A DNA stretch of 64,000 nt. Source: Bacteroidota bacterium. Its GTDB lineage: Bacteria > Bacteroidota > Bacteroidia > Chitinophagales > Chitinophagaceae. Where the stretch lies: positions 1 to 64,000 of the forward strand of contig JAFEAJ010000014.1 of the NCBI GenBank assembly GCA_018266455.1. Reading direction: 5' to 3'. The notes beneath the pieces are model-generated. The model saw nothing but the letters and a program-made list of their open reading frames with translations, searched no databases and was not told the origin of the DNA. A program made the translations under genes and the position numbers. This document shows positions 1-8,122 of the stretch, one piece after another (position 1 is the first letter of the stretch; every line of letters starts with the position of its first letter).

Positions 1-317
1 AGAACAGGAATCTCATTGCTGAGGTTGGGGCCAGACTGGCCCAGGTACAGCTCTGCAAATTTATCGCCATTGTTATTTTGCTTATCGCTCTTAATAAGCA
101 TTGAAGACTGGGCATGGTAAATAGGGGTTGTGTAACGAATTTTAATGTAGGCGAAGATTAGCCCAAGCGCTGCGCTGATAACCACCCAGGGGAGGTATTT
201 GATATACTTTAAGATAAATTCTCTTGGGCCTATAGTCCATGAATTGTCTTTGGCAGGAAAGTGATTTACATTCCCATTCAAGCCATTCTCATTTATTGAA
301 TTACCCTGATCGCTCAT
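1..317 (-). CDS. Wzc/GumC-like polysaccharide chain-length determinant, N-terminal part only
   Basis: The reading frame opens at an ATG at 317 and runs off the left edge, so about 105 residues are visible. A polar stretch of about 30 residues precedes an inner-membrane segment at roughly residues 41-58 (YLPWVVISAALGLIFAYI), followed by the start of a periplasmic domain (YTTPIYHAQSSMLIKS). This is the usual N-terminus of Wzz/Wzc proteins that set exopolysaccharide chain length. Whether the missing C-terminus carries a BY-kinase domain cannot be seen. It lies 15 bp after the Wza-like gene and is surely co-transcribed with it. The family call rests on the N-terminal pattern and the neighbours. 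Confidence 0.75.
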   Translation of the reverse strand, partial: MSDQGNSINENGLNGNVNHFPAKDNSWTIGPREFILKYIKYLPWVVISAALGLIFAYIKIRYTTPIYHAQSSMLIKSDKQNNNGDKFAELYLGQSGPNLSNEIPV

Positions 318-332
318 AAAGTAGTTAAACGG

Positions 333-1172
333 TCATTTTCTTAGAACAGTATACACTATGGCAAAAGCTGATAAAAGCGCCGTGGCGATACTGATATTCC
401 TGGTAGTGACCTGGTCGTTGACTACCGATTTCTTTTTATTTTGCTCAATGTAAACAATATCGTTTTGTTTCAAATAAAAATAAGGGGATTTGAGTATGTC
501 CGGTTTTGTCAGGTCAAGCCTGGCCCATTCTCGTTTGCCATCCTGTTCGCGCATCACCAGCACATTGTCCCTTCTTGCAAAATAATTCATATCTCCTGCC
601 AGCGCCAGCGCTTCTAAAAGATTGATATGGTCATTCGGGATACTATACATGCCAGGCCTGTTTATTTCGCCAAGCATAGTGAACCTGTTGTTCAAAAAAC
701 GGATATTGTAATATGGGTTTTTTAATAAAACATTCAGCCTGGAGTCCAAAAGGCTTTTTATCTGGTTACGGGTAAGCCCTTCAAGATGCAATAAACCCAG
801 GCCCTGGAATTCGATGTTCCCATTTTCATCAACCAGGTAACCCTGTGCAGTAGGTGTTCCGCCATTGATCCCCTGGGTAGCATCTCCTGCGCCACCTGAT
901 CCCCCCCCTCCGGTTGAACCGGTCGTAATCAACGGCTGGTTATAAATTTTCGTTGCCTCGGGATTGTCGCTATACACAATAATGCTGATCAGGTCTCCTT
1001 TCTGCACAACTGGGTCAATGGGTTGCACTTTGCTGAGCGCTGCTGTATCAAATTGCCCCTGCATGTACACATAAGGCCGCGTGGTGCCGCAGGAGCTGCA
1101 AAAGAATACCCATGCAGGTAAAGCGGAAAAAAGAAAGAATATTCTTTTGTGCAATGAGAAAAGAAAAGGCAT
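333..1172 (-). CDS. Wza-like polysaccharide export outer-membrane lipoprotein
   Basis: Exports exopolysaccharide or capsule across the outer membrane. The signal peptide ends in a lipobox-like segment (VFFCSSCGTT), so this is a lipoprotein. A polysaccharide export domain (VQKGDLISIIVYSDNP, then GYLVDENGNIEFQGLG) is followed by an SLBB-like part (RFTMLGEINRPGMYSIP). The protein ends with a single hydrophobic helix (ISIATALLSAFAIVYTVL), as in Wza, where the C-terminal helix spans the outer membrane. A Gly/Ser-rich insert lies between the first two strands. I chose the ATG at 1172; a TTG 21 bases further upstream is also in frame. It is the second gene of the operon UpxY-like, Wza-like, Wzc-like. 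Confidence 0.87.
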   Translation of the reverse strand: MPFLFSLHKRIFFLFSALPAWVFFCSSCGTTRPYVYMQGQFDTAALSKVQPIDPVVQKGDLISIIVYSDNPEATKIYNQPLITTGSTGGGGSGGAGDATQGINGGTPTAQGYLVDENGNIEFQGLGLLHLEGLTRNQIKSLLDSRLNVLLKNPYYNIRFLNNRFTMLGEINRPGMYSIPNDHINLLEALALAGDMNYFARRDNVLVMREQDGKREWARLDLTKPDILKSPYFYLKQNDIVYIEQNKKKSVVNDQVTTRNISIATALLSAFAIVYTVLRK

Positions 1173-1204
1173 TCTTGGGAAATTATTTTTCAAAACTAAT
1201 ACTT

Positions 1205-1702
1205 TCAGCTTACAGCCAGGTTTGATTTATCAACATACGCCGTTAATGAATATCCAATACTGTCAATGATGATTTGCACTTTATTGTTCATCACCTTCAC
1301 TACCGTCGCATCCTTGCCCATCAAAGCGCCGCCCTCAACCCGCACTTTCATGTTTTCAACGATCGGCAATGGCTCCGCCTGGACGTTTTCATGCTCGTTC
1401 AAAAACTTTTTGATCAGCACAATTTCATTTTCCCTCACCACTGCCGGCTTGCCCAGCCAGTACACAAAATTCACCACGCCATTTACCATGCGCACCTCAG
1501 TTTTTTCTTCTTCACCGATTTTTATGAACACATACGACTTGAATAAAGGCTCATAAACCGTTTTCATCCTGTCGCTCCACTTTTTCCTTACTTTGTTCAA
1601 CGGGCAGTAATTCAGAAAGCCTTTTTCATCAAAAAGCGCATGCACTTTTTTTTCCCACCTGGGCCTGGTGTACACCACATACCATTTTTTTTCCTCTTCC
1701 AT
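1205..1702 (-). CDS. UpxY/RfaH-type specialised NusG paralogue (transcription antiterminator)
   Basis: A 165-residue protein with an N-terminal NGN domain (KKWYVVYTRPRWEKKVHALF, then PLFKSYVFIKI and VNFVYWLGKPAVV) and a C-terminal KOW segment (VRVEGGALMGKDATVVKV). Specialised NusG paralogues of this kind (UpxY in Bacteroides, LoaP, RfaH) are the first gene of long polysaccharide operons and let RNA polymerase read through early terminators. Position fits: it is the first gene, 32 bp before the ATG of the Wza-like gene, behind a leader of about 300 bases with a terminator-like hairpin. It is unlikely to be housekeeping NusG, given that context. Confidence 0.87.
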   Translation of the reverse strand: MEEEKKWYVVYTRPRWEKKVHALFDEKGFLNYCPLNKVRKKWSDRMKTVYEPLFKSYVFIKIGEEEKTEVRMVNGVVNFVYWLGKPAVVRENEIVLIKKFLNEHENVQAEPLPIVENMKVRVEGGALMGKDATVVKVMNNKVQIIIDSIGYSLTAYVDKSNLAVS

Positions 1703-1812
1703 TTTACGGCAAAAACTTTATGAATAAACAGAGCTTCGCCACCTCAGCCACATTTTTCTTTTTTGGCTGACCAATTTTAAACACCAGGCACTCTCCAACA
1801 AGCCACCAACAA

Positions 1813-1858
1813 AAAAGGCATAAGGAAGCATTCATGCGAAATACTCCTTACGCCTTTT
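1813..1858 (-). terminator. Terminator-like hairpin in the leader of the UpxY operon
   Basis: The arms aaaaggcataagga (1813-1826) and tccttacgcctttt (1845-1858) form a 14-bp stem with an 18-base loop. Read as minus-strand RNA the one imperfect pair is a G-U wobble and the stem runs into six U residues (complement of 1811-1816), so it is a better terminator on the minus strand. No minus-strand gene lies upstream for it to end, so it sits inside the 5' leader of the UpxY-like gene, 111 bases before its start codon. An attenuator role is inference. Confidence 0.7.
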
Positions 1859-2009
1859 ATATTAAAATTTTTTATAGCAATTGCGCAACAAACAACTTCT
1901 CACAGGAATTTTATAGTTAATAAAGGCTCGGGCCAACATCGTTTATGCTCTGAAAAAGCATGCCTGTCCTCCCCAAAACCAGTGGTAATTTTTAAAATTA
2001 TTCAGGCTG

Positions 2010-2017
2010 CAAATATA
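2010..2017 (-). promoter_or_regulatory. Candidate -7 box of the polysaccharide operon
   Basis: Minus-strand TATATTTG matches the Bacteroidota -7 consensus TAnnTTTG. No clear TTTG -33 element is seen. If used, the transcript would carry a leader of about 300 bases that includes the hairpin at 1813-1858. Confidence 0.35.
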
Positions 2018-2124
2018 GGTGATTTTCGCTTGTAAAAATTTTTTGCTCCCTCTTGAAAAACAATCTTTTATTAAAAAAAACCGCTCAAAAACATAACTTC
2101 GTTCAACCACAAAACATAATTGCT

Positions 2125-3297
2125 TTGAAACAAAGATATTATTCGCTCGATGTGTTCCGCGGGGCTACTGTTGCGCTTATGATTTTGGTAAACAACCCCG
2201 GCGACTGGAGCCATATTTACGCCCCGCTTGAACATGCTCCCTGGCATGGCTTAACGCCCACCGATTGCGTTTTCCCATTTTTTCTTTTTGCCGTAGGCAA
2301 TGCCATGGCATTCGTTTTTTCGAGGCCGGAAAATGCAGCGCATCCTGCCTTCCTGAAAAAAGTGATCAAGCGTTCCCTGCTGATATTCCTGATCGGGCTT
2401 TTCCTGAACTGGTTTCCTTTTGTAAAATGGAGCGATGGCCATCTTGTTTTCAAACATTGGGTAAGCCCTGATGATCCCGAAACTGGCATCAGGGTATTGG
2501 GCGTGCTGCAGCGCATTGCGCTTTGCTATCTTTTTGCTTCGCTTATTGTTCATTATTTCAAAATCAAAGGCGCAATAGCGTGGAGCGCTGTTTTGCTGTT
2601 TGGTTATTGGGCGATGTGCTTTTTGCTCGGAGACCGGGCAAGCCCTTACAGCATGCATGGGTATTTCGGATTGCCCGTTGACAAAAAGATTTTGGGCATA
2701 GCGCACATGTACAAAGGAGAGGGCGTTCCTTTCGACCCTGAAGGCATTACAAGCACCATGCCCGCCATTGTGCAGGTGATCATTGGTTACTTTGTTGGCC
2801 ATTATATTTTGCTAAAAGGCAAAAGCTATGAAATGGTTTCAGGCCTGTTCGTTGCAGGCAGCCTTCTTTTGCTGGCAGGCTATTGCTGGGACATGGCGTT
2901 CCCGGTGAATAAAAAAATATGGACCATTTCCTTTGTGATCAGCACATCGGGGCTTGCCATCATAATGCTTGCTTTATTCATTTATGTGATCGAATGTAAA
3001 AATTCCATTAGTGTGTGGAGCAAATTTTTTATTGTTTTCGGCAGGAACCCACTATTTATTTTTGCATTGAGCGGATTGATCCCAAGGTTGCTCGGGCTGA
3101 TCAGGATACCTGTTGGCGCTGATAAAGCAGGTTCAGCACTTTATTCATCCCCCCTGCAATGGTTTTACGAGCATGCTTGTATGAACGTTTCAGAAAACTT
3201 AAAAAACGGTTCTTTGCTTTTCGCGATGGTGAATGTTGGCTTTTATTGGGCCCTCTGCTTCTGGCTGGATAAAAAGAAGATCTATATCAAAGTATAA
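2125..3297 (+). CDS. NagX/HGSNAT-like multi-pass membrane acyltransferase (DUF5009 family), copy 1
   Basis: Related to heparan-alpha-glucosaminide N-acetyltransferase catalytic domains, which move an acetyl group across a membrane to an amino sugar. Signature segments are YYSLDVFRGATVALMILVN, HAPWHGLTPTDCVFPFFLF with the conserved histidine, and VGNAMAF; about ten hydrophobic helices follow. The end (FWLDKKKIYIKV) matches the paralogue at 36435-37562. No ATG lies before the conserved block. I chose the TTG at 2125 because the protein then starts as the paralogue does; another in-frame TTG is at 2053. The substrate is unknown; murein or chitin amino sugars are plausible by analogy with NagX. 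Confidence 0.82.
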   Translation: MKQRYYSLDVFRGATVALMILVNNPGDWSHIYAPLEHAPWHGLTPTDCVFPFFLFAVGNAMAFVFSRPENAAHPAFLKKVIKRSLLIFLIGLFLNWFPFVKWSDGHLVFKHWVSPDDPETGIRVLGVLQRIALCYLFASLIVHYFKIKGAIAWSAVLLFGYWAMCFLLGDRASPYSMHGYFGLPVDKKILGIAHMYKGEGVPFDPEGITSTMPAIVQVIIGYFVGHYILLKGKSYEMVSGLFVAGSLLLLAGYCWDMAFPVNKKIWTISFVISTSGLAIIMLALFIYVIECKNSISVWSKFFIVFGRNPLFIFALSGLIPRLLGLIRIPVGADKAGSALYSSPLQWFYEHACMNVSENLKNGSLLFAMVNVGFYWALCFWLDKKKIYIKV

Positions 3298-3386
3298 AGA
3301 GCGGGGATATGGCTTTCGATAAATCAACTTTAACGGATACATCAAACGGTTTTAGTCAAACTGTTATATAAATTTAGTTTTATATT

Positions 3387-4640
3387 ATGGTTGATGCCAC
3401 ATTGTCGTTGTACAAAAATGCTTATACCGGTTTATCCAAAAAAACCTGGTACCTGTCGCTTGTGATGCTGGTGAACAGGAGCGGCACGATGGTCGTTGCT
3501 TTTCTTACGGTGTATTGCAATACGCAACTGCATTTCAGCATCCAGCAATCGGGTTTTATCGTTGCAATTTTTGGCGCTGGCGCGATTATTGGCGCTTATT
3601 TGGGCGGCAAGATCATTGATGCATGGGGCTTTTATCCGTTGCAGGTAGTTTCGCTCCTTCTTGGAGGCATCATGTTTATCGTGGTGGGCTATCTGAAAAC
3701 ATTTGCTTCACTAAGCATTGGCGTGCTGGTGCTGAGCATTTGTAATGAATCGTTCAGGCCCGCCAATTCAACAGCAATAGCCCATTACAGTTCGGTAGAA
3801 AACAGGACCCGCTCATTTTCATTGAACAGGCTTGCCATCAACCTGGGCTGGGCGGTGGGCAGCGCACTCGGCGGCTTTCTCGCTTCGTTCAATTATCACC
3901 TGCTTTTTTGGGCAGATGGAATAACCAATATCCTTTCCGCCATTTTGCTGTTAAAGCTATTGCCATATATAAAAACAGGCAGAAAGCAGCAGAAGGGCAA
4001 GAAATACTCTCGGGTACAATCGCCATATCGTGATAAAGTGTATAGGGTATTTATCGTGCTGACCATTTTATTCGCTTCCTGTTTTTTCCAGTTGTTCACG
4101 ATGATCTCATTATATTTCAAGACACAGTGGCACCTCAATGAAATGTTCATCGGCCTGCTGATGGCCATTAACGGGCTGGTGATTGTTGCCATTGAAATGG
4201 TGCTGGTGTATGTTATCGAGGGAACAAAACCGCATACTTTTTTTATTGGTGTTGGAGTAGCCACCGTTGGGGCCGGGTTTATGCTTTTGAATGTCATGCC
4301 ACACGTATTTGGCGCTGCTGTTGCCTGTATCGTCATTATCACCATTGGCGAAATAATGTCGATGCCTTTCATGAATTCATTTTGGATAAGCCGAACAAGC
4401 GAGCACAACCGAGGGCAATATGCAGCCATGTACACCATCGCATGGAGCACAGCCCAAATTGCAGGGCCAGGCCTTGGCGGCGAGATCATTGCACATAAAA
4501 GTTATAGCACACTGCTTTGGGCACTGCTGGCCATTTGCCTTGCTGCTTCGTTCGGGTATATTTTGTTGGGGAGATATTCAGGTTATTCTTCCCAGCTTTC
4601 AGTTAAGCAGCCTGTTGCAGAAGATAGCAGCATAGCATAA
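3387..4640 (+). CDS. MFS transporter (DHA1-like)
   Basis: A 417-residue inner-membrane protein with the 12-helix pattern of the major facilitator superfamily. A motif A-like segment lies between helices 2 and 3 (GAYLGGKIIDAWGFYPLQV), and there is a long cytoplasmic loop near the middle (KTGRKQQKGKKYSRVQSP). Helix 5 carries a GWAVGSALGGFLAS stretch like antiporter motif C. The substrate cannot be told from sequence. It lies 89 bp after the acyltransferase and converges with uxaC, 46 bp apart. Confidence 0.85.
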   Translation: MVDATLSLYKNAYTGLSKKTWYLSLVMLVNRSGTMVVAFLTVYCNTQLHFSIQQSGFIVAIFGAGAIIGAYLGGKIIDAWGFYPLQVVSLLLGGIMFIVVGYLKTFASLSIGVLVLSICNESFRPANSTAIAHYSSVENRTRSFSLNRLAINLGWAVGSALGGFLASFNYHLLFWADGITNILSAILLLKLLPYIKTGRKQQKGKKYSRVQSPYRDKVYRVFIVLTILFASCFFQLFTMISLYFKTQWHLNEMFIGLLMAINGLVIVAIEMVLVYVIEGTKPHTFFIGVGVATVGAGFMLLNVMPHVFGAAVACIVIITIGEIMSMPFMNSFWISRTSEHNRGQYAAMYTIAWSTAQIAGPGLGGEIIAHKSYSTLLWALLAICLAASFGYILLGRYSGYSSQLSVKQPVAEDSSIA

Positions 4641-4686
4641 CCAAAAAAAATTAAATGAAGCTCCTCAAAAAGCCTTCTTGAAAGTT

Positions 4687-6099
4687 TTAAAAAGTATGTT
4701 GCCAGTTAAAATACATTTTGGCATTATTAAAACATATATCCTGGATCAGTTGCCCCGTCCAATCCATATCATCAGGCATTTCGCCATTTTCCATCTCTTC
4801 ACCAAATATATTGCACAATATGCGCCTGAAATATTCATGGCGGGGATAAGAAAGAAAACTTCTTGAATCAGTGAGCATGCCAATGAAACGGCTCAACAGT
4901 CCCATATTTGACAGCGCATTGATCTGCTTTGTCATCCCTTCTTTCTGATCAAGGAACCACCATGCAGCGCCCCATTGAATTTTGCCGGCTACAGACCCAT
5001 CGCAGAAATTGCCAATCATGGTTGCCATCAGTTCGTTATCAGCAGGGTTCAAATTATACAAAATTGTTTTCGCCAGTTTGTTTTCTTTATCAAGGGTGTC
5101 GAGGAATTTTGCCAGTTGTCTTCCCTGTACAAAATCGCCAACTGAATCCCATCCTGTATCAGGCCCCAGTTTTTGCAACATGCGGCTGTTGTTGTTGCGC
5201 AATGCCCCCAAATGAAATTGCTGCACCCAGTTTTTTTCGTGATCCCATTCGGCAAATGTGATCAGCATGGCCGACTTGAATTTTTTTATTTCCAATGGTT
5301 CAAGTTTTTTTCCAGACCGGATTTTGATGAAAATGTTCTTTACTTCAGCGTCGGTATGCTCTTCGGCATAAATTTCTTCGAGCCCATGGTCAGAAACGGA
5401 GCATCCGTTCAAAGCAAAATAATCGTGGCGCTTTTTTAAGGCGCTGATATAATTATTGAATGAACTGATCGCTATGTTAGAAACTTTTTCCAGTTTTGAC
5501 AGATAGTGATTGAACATGCCCGGGTCATCTACATTTATGGCAGCATCGGGGCGAAAAGCAGGAAGGATGGGTATTTCAAATTTTTCCTGCTCCAATTGCT
5601 GGTGATGTTCCAGGCTGTCGGTAGGGTCGTCTGTTGTGCATACCATTTCCACCTTCATCTTCTTTAACAGGTTGCGAACGCTGAACCCGGGACTGTTCAG
5701 CTTTTCAGAACAGGAAGCATATATTTTTTTTGCTGACTTGCGGCTCAAGATATCGGGAACGCCAAAATACCTTTGCAGTTCAAGATGCGTCCAGTGATAT
5801 AAAGGATTGCGCAGCGTATAAGGCACTGTTTCCGCCCATTTTAAAAATTTTTCCTCATCAGTTGCATTGCCCGTTATAAATTTTTCGTCTGTCCCATTGA
5901 TCCGCATGGCCCTCCATTTATAATGGTCGCCATTGAGCCAGGCCTGGGAAATGTTCTCAAAAATCCTGTCTTCGGCGATTTCACGGGGCGACAAATGACA
6001 ATGATAATCTATAATCGGCATTGGCCCGGCATAATCATGATACAGTTTTTGTGCAGTTTTATTATGCAGCAAAAAATTTTCGTCGAGAAATTTTTTCAT
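4687..6099 (-). CDS. uxaC: Glucuronate isomerase
   Basis: Interconverts D-glucuronate and D-fructuronate (and D-galacturonate and D-tagaturonate), the first step of hexuronate breakdown. The 470-residue length is standard for UxaC. The N-terminal metal motif of the amidohydrolase fold is present (DYHCHL, His33 and His35), with the family segments WKWRAMRINGT-like (YKWRAMRINGT), NPLYHWTHLELQRYFG, TTDDPTDSLEHH and, near the end, GMLTDSRSFLSYPRHEYFRR. No other uronate genes (uxuA, uxuB, kdgK) are nearby. The start ATG at 6099 gives the expected N-terminus. Confidence 0.95.
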   Translation of the reverse strand: MKKFLDENFLLHNKTAQKLYHDYAGPMPIIDYHCHLSPREIAEDRIFENISQAWLNGDHYKWRAMRINGTDEKFITGNATDEEKFLKWAETVPYTLRNPLYHWTHLELQRYFGVPDILSRKSAKKIYASCSEKLNSPGFSVRNLLKKMKVEMVCTTDDPTDSLEHHQQLEQEKFEIPILPAFRPDAAINVDDPGMFNHYLSKLEKVSNIAISSFNNYISALKKRHDYFALNGCSVSDHGLEEIYAEEHTDAEVKNIFIKIRSGKKLEPLEIKKFKSAMLITFAEWDHEKNWVQQFHLGALRNNNSRMLQKLGPDTGWDSVGDFVQGRQLAKFLDTLDKENKLAKTILYNLNPADNELMATMIGNFCDGSVAGKIQWGAAWWFLDQKEGMTKQINALSNMGLLSRFIGMLTDSRSFLSYPRHEYFRRILCNIFGEEMENGEMPDDMDWTGQLIQDICFNNAKMYFNWQHTF

Positions 6100-6122
6100 T
6101 GATTCTTCGCTTAAAAAACATG

Positions 6123-6139
6123 GCAGGCGTTTTGCCTGC
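6123..6139. repeat. Short inverted repeat in the uxaC leader
   Basis: gcaggc (6123-6128), loop gtttt, gcctgc (6134-6139), lying 24 bases upstream of the uxaC start codon. An outer pair atggc/gccat encloses it. It could be an operator or an RNA hairpin masking translation; neither is shown. Confidence 0.4.
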
Positions 6140-6293
6140 GCGCCATTAAATTATAACTATGTTTAAGGTTTTTAATTTCATTACCTGCCAAATCAAATTT
6201 TTATCTGAAAGAAGAAACAGGGCTGCCCATTGCCGGATAATGTTTGAACTTTTTTCTAAAGAAGAATAAGCATACTGGATATGGCTTGGTTAG

Positions 6294-6365
6294 TAGCCTC
6301 GACAGGAATCGAACCTGTATCAGGAGCTTCGGAAACTCTTATACTATCCATTGTACTACGAGGCC
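6294..6365 (-). tRNA. tRNA-Arg, anticodon CCG
   Basis: Folded by hand on the minus strand: acceptor GGCCTCG/CGAGGCT (G1-U72 wobble), D stem GTAC/GTAT, anticodon loop TTCCGAA reading CCG, T stem ACAGG/CCTGT with loop TTCGATT, discriminator A. CCA is not encoded. The top pair of the anticodon stem (27-43) is an A-C mismatch. It decodes CGG. No repeat of its 3' end and no integrase is nearby, so there is no sign of element insertion here. Confidence 0.93.
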
Positions 6366-6376
6366 TTATTGCTTCG

Positions 6377-6384
6377 CAAATGTA
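6377..6384 (-). promoter_or_regulatory. -7 box of tRNA-Arg
   Basis: Minus-strand TACATTTG fits TAnnTTTG and ends 12 bases before the mature 5' end of the tRNA, a suitable distance for a short-leader tRNA transcript. No clear -33 element. Confidence 0.4.
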
Positions 6385-6414
6385 ATAAACAATACCTAAT
6401 TGCATCCATAGCAC

Positions 6415-6422
6415 TATCTTTG
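6415..6422 (+). promoter_or_regulatory. -7 box of the TPR protein gene
   Basis: TATCTTTG fits TAnnTTTG and ends 22 bases before the ATG at 6445. It is divergent from the tRNA promoter about 30 bases away. Confidence 0.4.
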
Positions 6423-6444
6423 CAATCCCAAAAAACCGGGTGTT

Positions 6445-7095
6445 ATGAAGTTTTATACTTTGCTCATCAAATATCGGCTGCAACTTGGCATAGTACTTAT
6501 CATTATTGCAATTGTCACCAATATTTTTTCAGGCTTCTGGCCGGCATTTCTCCCTTATCTTATTGGCATTATTTTGATTTTCGGCCATTTCTTTTTTGGG
6601 CCTTTAAGACTGATACAGGAATATATGGAATCGGGCGATGTGGAAGGCGCTGAAAAAATCCTGGGCACCATTAAGTTTCCCAATTTATTGTACAAGCCCA
6701 TCCGCTCTGTTTATTATACGCTAAAAGGCAATCTTGCCATGATGAAACAGGATTTTACCAGTGCGGAAAAAAATATGAAAAAGGGGCTTGACCTGGGCAT
6801 GCCCATGAAAGAAGCGGAGGGAGCAAGTTTGCTGCAAATGGGATTGCTGGCCATGCAGAAGAATGATTTGAAACAAGGCGAAAGCTATATCAGGCAGGCT
6901 ATCCGGAAGGGGTTGCCGGATAAAGAAAATGAGGCTGCGGCTTTTTTACAATTGTGCTCGATCATGATGACGAAGAGGGAGTTCCGTGCGGCGAAAGATT
7001 TTTTCAGGAAAGCAAAAGCATTAAAACCTACTACTCCTCAAATAGCTGACCAAATCAAACAAATAGAAAAATACATTACCAGGATGCCCGGTTAG
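6445..7095 (+). CDS. Membrane-anchored TPR-repeat protein of unknown function
   Basis: 216 residues. Two N-terminal membrane helices (about 13-30 LGIVLIIIAIVTNIFSGF and 34-52 FLPYLIGIILIFGHFFFGP) are followed by a soluble part with tetratricopeptide-like helical repeats: GNLAMMKQDFTSAEKNMKKG, MGLLAMQKNDLKQGESYIRQ and MMTKREFRAAKDFFRKAKA. TPR domains hold protein partners; the partner is unknown. It converges with the receiver protein gene, 11 bp away. Confidence 0.75.
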   Translation: MKFYTLLIKYRLQLGIVLIIIAIVTNIFSGFWPAFLPYLIGIILIFGHFFFGPLRLIQEYMESGDVEGAEKILGTIKFPNLLYKPIRSVYYTLKGNLAMMKQDFTSAEKNMKKGLDLGMPMKEAEGASLLQMGLLAMQKNDLKQGESYIRQAIRKGLPDKENEAAAFLQLCSIMMTKREFRAAKDFFRKAKALKPTTPQIADQIKQIEKYITRMPG

Positions 7096-7106
7096 CGGGG
7101 TGTGTT

Positions 7107-7517
7107 TTAATATGCTGCCCCGGAAGAATGGCTGCGAATGATCTGCTTCAATAACGGGAATGTGTCAACGCTTTTTTCGAGGTATTCAAATGCACCATAA
7201 GATGAGAAGTTTTCTTTCTCCTTCAGTTCCGGTTCCGCAGAAAACAAAATAACAAATGCAGAGGTATTTGAGTTCCTTATTCTTTGAATAGTGTCCAGCC
7301 CGTTTATATTCCCTTCTAACCTGTAATCCATGATTACAATAGCAGGATTTTGGTCCAGCTCTTTCAGGCAGTCCTCGCCTTTGGAGTAGGCATGGATATC
7401 ATTGCTGATGGGCTCAAGGATTTTTAGTATCATGCTCTGATAGAAAGGACTGTCTTCGACAACAAATATTTTAGGCGATTTATTAAGGTCCACAATAGTG
7501 ATTTTCAATATAAACAC
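7107..7517 (-). CDS. Stand-alone response-regulator receiver protein
   Basis: 136 residues made of one receiver domain with no output domain (CheY/Spo0F-like). The acidic pair is in FVVEDSPFY, the phospho-acceptor is Asp64 (AIVIMDYRLEG), and the conserved lysine is Lys116 (FEYLEKS). The start is a GTG at 7517; a second GTG at 7493 would give a shorter N-terminus and is equally possible. It follows, on the same strand, the HPt protein (126 bp) and the NtrC-type regulator. This suggests a phosphorelay in which it is phosphate donor, sink or intermediate. Confidence 0.85.
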   Translation of the reverse strand: MFILKITIVDLNKSPKIFVVEDSPFYQSMILKILEPISNDIHAYSKGEDCLKELDQNPAIVIMDYRLEGNINGLDTIQRIRNSNTSAFVILFSAEPELKEKENFSSYGAFEYLEKSVDTFPLLKQIIRSHSSGAAY

Positions 7518-7643
7518 GGAAAATAGTGCCGGATTTTTTTACCTGATAGGCAATTAAAACACAAACGCTTATACAAGAACGAGAAATTGGGGTTTCCTTT
7601 TTTGGGAACAATTTATGAGAACATTGGAAAATACTCCGCAGGC

Positions 7644-8111
7644 TTAAAGCTCATCCTGCAACTGCTGAATGGTCTTATCAATTACTGACTTTACATTTCC
7701 CACTAAGGCAGGAATGGCTTCCAGGTTAATCTTTTGTTTTGCACTGTTTTCAATTGACCTGATGTCCTGGTGAATGGATTTGATGCCCATAGAATCAATC
7801 GTGGACTTTAGCTTATGGGCAATCTTGCCCACCTGCTCCCAGTTTTCTGACCCGGAAGATTTTTCCAGTTCTGAAATATTTTGTGGTACTGTTTCAATAA
7901 AAAGCCCGATCATTTTTTTAATGAAGTCCTGGTTGCCCCCGGAAACAGAGCGAACCATTGAAAGGTCGTATAATTTTTCAGTGGAAACATGCTGCCCGTT
8001 GCTCTTTTCATTGGGCACAGCTTCATTATTTGCCCCATCACTTGAAATTTTTTTCGTGGTCACTGTTAATGGTTTTTCTTCATCAATAGGTTTTGAAAGA
8101 GCACACTTCAT
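7644..8111 (-). CDS. Histidine-containing phosphotransfer (HPt) protein
   Basis: 155 residues. A disordered N-terminal 45 residues precede an HPt four-helix domain with the phospho-histidine motif at His99 (VGKIAHKLKSTIDSMGI). HPt proteins pass phosphate between receiver domains. It starts 11 bp after the NtrC-type gene and is surely in the same transcript. A stand-alone HPt between two receiver-bearing genes, with no kinase beside them, points to a phosphorelay driven by a hybrid kinase encoded elsewhere. Confidence 0.87.
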   Translation of the reverse strand: MKCALSKPIDEEKPLTVTTKKISSDGANNEAVPNEKSNGQHVSTEKLYDLSMVRSVSGGNQDFIKKMIGLFIETVPQNISELEKSSGSENWEQVGKIAHKLKSTIDSMGIKSIHQDIRSIENSAKQKINLEAIPALVGNVKSVIDKTIQQLQDEL

Positions 8112-8122
8112 CGCTTGCTTTA

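Larger units (their letters stand above)
1703..2124. other. Divergent intergenic region holding the UpxY leader
   Basis: This stretch separates the minus-strand polysaccharide operon from the plus-strand acyltransferase. It holds a strong inverted repeat at 1813-1858 and a minus-strand -7 box at 2010-2017. I see no gene in it. No convincing promoter is visible for the plus-strand gene. Confidence 0.6.

Noticed and set aside
6294..6365. tRNA-Arg as an attachment site for a mobile element
   Set aside because: No integrase, no repeat of the tRNA 3' end and no atypical gene content on either side.
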